Below, in pieces: positions 5,591-7,242 of a stretch of 7,242 bases of DNA (its first letter is position 1; each line of letters starts with the position of its first letter). Below the pieces are notes generated by a model that saw only the letters and a program-made list of their open reading frames with translations, did no database searches and had not been told where the DNA came from. Source of the stretch: CAYLNM01 sp964385045 (lineage in GTDB: Bacteria; Planctomycetota; Phycisphaerae; Phycisphaerales; SM1A02); NCBI GenBank assembly GCA_964385045.1, contig CAYLNM010000193.1, positions 1 through 7,242 of the forward strand, read 5' to 3'. Made by a program: the position numbers and the translations under genes.

Positions 5591-6051
5591 CCACCAAGCA
5601 TGCCGTCTTTGGGTTCGGGCTCGTCATGGTCGCCATGGCGCTCGGGGCGTGCGCCGGCTTCGACCTCGGCGACGTGGTCAAGGTCCGGACCCCGAACGAG
5701 ATCCAGCAGACCCGCGGGCTTCCGGCGTCCACTTCCCTGAACGAGGCCGAGGCCGAGTATCAGGCGTGGTTCGAGGACGTCCAGCGGACGGGCGCCCAGT
5801 GGAAGGCCAGCATCGAGCGCGGCGGCGAGATCCGCGGGCTCCTCGGCCAGCTTTCGCTCACCGCCCTGAACGACCTCGGCCCAACGCTGGCCGGCGTCCC
5901 GGTCGCGGGGCCTGCCCTTCCGGCGCTCACCGGACTGGTCGGGCTGTTCCTCGGCGCCGGCCGGCTCCGAAGGGAGAAGGAGGCTTCATTCAACAAGGGC
6001 CTGAAGGAGGGCCGCGACATGAGCCCGCCTCCGGGAGGCTCGATTGCATGA
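5587..6051 (+). CDS. Small phage lipoprotein with C-terminal hydrophobic segment
   Basis: This 154-residue protein has a lipoprotein signal: MTTKH, a hydrophobic stretch (residues 6-19), then lipobox L19-G20-A21-C22 with Cys22 as the expected lipidated residue. The mature part is polar and helical (SLNEAEAEYQAWFEDVQ, then WKASIERGGEIRGLLGQL). A hydrophobic segment at about 101-125 (AGVPVAGPALPALTGLVGLFLGAG) is followed by the basic RLRREKEASFNKGLKEGR. Two membrane-associating ends could bridge or anchor to an envelope layer, reminiscent of unimolecular spanins, but no specific family is recognised. The gene has a strong GGAGGT site and overlaps the chaperone stop by ATGA. Its own end carries GGGAGG (6033-6038) and overlaps an ATG at 6048, the expected start signal of a next + strand gene. 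Lysis or superinfection exclusion are possible but unproven. Confidence 0.7.
   Translation: MTTKHAVFGFGLVMVAMALGACAGFDLGDVVKVRTPNEIQQTRGLPASTSLNEAEAEYQAWFEDVQRTGAQWKASIERGGEIRGLLGQLSLTALNDLGPTLAGVPVAGPALPALTGLVGLFLGAGRLRREKEASFNKGLKEGRDMSPPPGGSIA
6033..6050 (+). promoter_or_regulatory. Stranded ribosome binding site and ATG at the left edge of the insert
   Basis: GGGAGG at 6033-6038 is nine bases from ATG 6048, which overlaps the lipoprotein stop (ATGA). This is a textbook start for a coupled gene, yet the frame from it runs antisense through the DUF4238 gene. That frame ends at TGA 7020-7022, overlapping ATG 7019 of the gp10-like gene. It is best explained as the original start signal of the gp10-like gene, separated from it by the insertion. 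Confidence 0.55.
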
Positions 6052-6054
6052 GTC

Positions 6055-6060
6055 CGATGA
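6055..6060 (+). repeat. Left copy of a short direct repeat flanking the DUF4238 insert
   Basis: CGATGA occurs here and again at 7017-7022. The match extends to ten bases with one mismatch (CGATGAgCGA and CGATGAtCGA). Collapsing the two copies removes 962 bases including all of the DUF4238 gene. It also joins ATG 6048 in frame to the gp10-like gene as M-S-P-M-I-E-M-R. Chance cannot be excluded for six bases. Confidence 0.4.
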
Positions 6061-6068
6061 GCGATCCA

Positions 6069-6992
6069 TCACCCTCGCAACGACTCTCGCCATCGAGCGA
6101 GAACGTCGTCGGGCCGATCAACAGCTCCATCGCGAGCGAGAGCCGCGAAGTCATCTCGGTAGATCACAAACCTCCCTGTTGCCCCCAGCAACTCGCCGTT
6201 CCACCGCTGGACCTGCGCGGCCTCAAGAGTCGTGGACGCAGGCGTGGCATCGAAGAGGCCGAGCAGCGCGCGATCTGGACCGATGGGTACGAATACCGCA
6301 GTGTTCGTGATTCCGAATCCCAGGGAATCCGCCGGACCGGGCTTCTTGATCCAACACAGCAGGACAGGCTGGTCGCAGCAGACGAGGTCTCCTCCGCCAC
6401 CTTGCACCTCAAGCACTGTCCATGTTCTGAGCTTGAGCTGATCGAAGACCGTCCGCATCCCGTCAACCATCATTGCGAGGGAGGCGTTCTTCTTGATCTG
6501 GATATCGATCGCGCCAGCATTGAGCATGTCCATGAGCTTCTTCGCCGTTTCACCGTCACTTCCGCCACGCTCCGCATCTTCATTCATCAGACGACGCACG
6601 ACGGCCTCAACGGGCTGCTTGAGCACCGAGTTGATCCAGTCCAGGCGCCTCGGCACTCGAAGCGCGAGGGACGCGACGAACTCGAGGAGATCCTCGAAGC
6701 CGTCTGTGCTCGGATGAACTACTCCAGGAGCGAGGTCCCGGAGAACGGAAATAGCCCGACCCTCGATTCCTGCGAACGCCGTCTCAATCTCAGCTGCGGA
6801 GACGTCTCCCTCCACTTCGTCGAGATCGATCAAGTAGAGATCGCGCTCAACTGCCGCGTTCACCGGTCTGCACTTCCATCCAGAAGCGGCGGCCTTGTCG
6901 AGCACGCAGAGCTGGCCGGACGCATCGCCGGAGTCCGTCCAGGCGGCAATATAGGCCTTGGGCAGGTAGTGATGGCGGCGAGGAAGGGACAT
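6069..6992 (-). CDS. DUF4238 family protein, opposite-strand accessory (moron) gene
   Basis: This 307-residue protein reads from ATG (6992-6990) to TGA (6071-6069). It carries DUF4238 hallmarks: near the N-terminus R-R-H-H-Y-L-P-K-A-Y (His7, His8, Pro11), then N-A-A-V-E-R-D-L-Y (residues 45-53), a central helical region, WTVLEVQGGGGDLVCCDQPV with the D-Q-P-V element at 207-210, and FVPIGPDRALLGLF (234-247). The length fits a complete member. The family's biochemical role is unknown to me. It is the only minus-strand gene, lies between two tail-operon genes, and its DNA is less GC-rich than its surroundings, so recent acquisition is likely. No signal peptide or membrane span is seen. No convincing ribosome binding site or consensus promoter was found upstream, so how it is expressed is unclear. 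A cargo gene for lysogeny or competitor exclusion is plausible, not shown. Confidence 0.85.
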   Translation of the reverse strand: MSLPRRHHYLPKAYIAAWTDSGDASGQLCVLDKAAASGWKCRPVNAAVERDLYLIDLDEVEGDVSAAEIETAFAGIEGRAISVLRDLAPGVVHPSTDGFEDLLEFVASLALRVPRRLDWINSVLKQPVEAVVRRLMNEDAERGGSDGETAKKLMDMLNAGAIDIQIKKNASLAMMVDGMRTVFDQLKLRTWTVLEVQGGGGDLVCCDQPVLLCWIKKPGPADSLGFGITNTAVFVPIGPDRALLGLFDATPASTTLEAAQVQRWNGELLGATGRFVIYRDDFAALARDGAVDRPDDVLARWRESLRG

Positions 6993-7016
6993 CAGGGCAT
7001 GGTATCGGCGGCTGCA

Positions 7017-7022
7017 CGATGA
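7017..7022 (+). repeat. Right copy of the short direct repeat flanking the DUF4238 insert
   Basis: This is the second CGATGA, overlapping ATG 7019 of the gp10-like gene. Together with the copy at 6055-6060 it brackets the opposite-strand gene. Confidence 0.4.
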
Positions 7023-7242
7023 TCGAAATGCGGATCCAACAGCTCTTCTTCGATCGGCCGCAGGTCACCCGCGCCGTCGATCGGGCGAAGCGTCAAGCGC
7101 TCTCCCGGGCGGGCGCGTTCGTCCGCCAGCGGGCGAGGACCAGCATCCGCAAGCGCAAGGGCACCAGCCAGCCCGGCTCGCCGCCCTTCAGCCACGAGGG
7201 CAGCCTCCGGCGGTTCATCCTCTTCGGCTACGACCCGCGGTC
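7019..7242 (+). CDS. HK97 gp10-like tail/head-tail protein, N-terminal part (runs off the window)
   Basis: The frame from ATG 7019 is open to the window edge and gives 74 visible residues. It starts MIEMRIQQLFFDRP, followed by a basic helix (AVDRAKRQALSRAGAFVRQRART) and then SIRKRKGTSQPGSPPFSH with LRRFILFGYDP. The pattern of a helix containing A-L-S-R-A-G-A-F-V-R-x-x-A, a basic stretch and P-G-x-P-P-x-S-H is typical of HK97 gp10-like proteins, which complete the tail or head-tail junction. ATG 7028 is an alternative start. No good Shine-Dalgarno sequence precedes either ATG, unlike the other well-started genes here, which fits loss of its upstream signal to the insertion. Reinitiation after the stop at 7020-7022 is another possible mode of translation. 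Confidence 0.7.
   Translation, partial: MIEMRIQQLFFDRPQVTRAVDRAKRQALSRAGAFVRQRARTSIRKRKGTSQPGSPPFSHEGSLRRFILFGYDPR

Noticed and set aside
6048..7022. The 324-codon + strand frame as a genuine protein-coding gene.
   Set aside because: The opposite strand has clear DUF4238 motifs and the + strand protein has no domain-like features. It is kept only as a possible coupling device in the findings.
6993..7100. Sigma-70-like promoter for the DUF4238 gene on the minus strand.
   Set aside because: Only weak matches such as TTGGAT and GATACC could be found, with poor spacing or agreement, so no promoter is annotated.

Overview
This window is part of the late structural operon of a tailed phage or prophage, from a high-GC bacterial host. 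All structural genes lie on the + strand, tightly packed with frequent ATGA/GTGA stop-start overlaps. Gene order and protein style resemble siphovirus-like prophages that I associate with high-GC Planctomycetes, but that host guess is from memory and untested. There is no integrase, attachment site, tRNA, CRISPR or insertion sequence here, so prophage versus free phage cannot be decided.

Layout. The left edge (1-459) is the C-terminal part of a lambda-type portal protein. It overlaps a 709-residue fusion of an S78-like prohead protease, a scaffold-like linker and a gpT/HK97-fold major capsid protein (443-2572). Next come a DUF2190-type capsid decoration protein (2596-2937), a head-tail connector candidate (2950-3336), a small single-span membrane protein with a coiled coil (3333-3611), a tail-terminator-like protein (3608-4045) and an unknown 82-residue protein (4042-4290). 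A short GC-rich spacer with two possible hairpins precedes the tail tube gene (4350-4781). Then follow the tail assembly chaperone pair (4818-5318 and the -1 frame ending at 5590), arranged like lambda G/T, and a small lipoprotein (5587-6051). The right edge is the start of an HK97 gp10-like gene (7019 onward, cut off).

The exception is 6069-6992: one complete gene on the opposite strand encoding a DUF4238 protein, in DNA visibly less GC-rich than its surroundings. It looks like a moron (accessory cargo gene) dropped into the tail operon. The junctions support this. A strong ribosome binding site and ATG at 6033-6050 are stranded to its left, the gp10-like gene to its right has no good ribosome binding site, and CGATGA occurs at both edges (6055-6060, 7017-7022). 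Joining the two copies restores the upstream ATG in frame with the gp10-like gene.

The + strand genes would act together to build the head, connector and tail. The DUF4238 gene probably serves another purpose, such as a lysogenic or anti-competitor function, but its activity is unknown.
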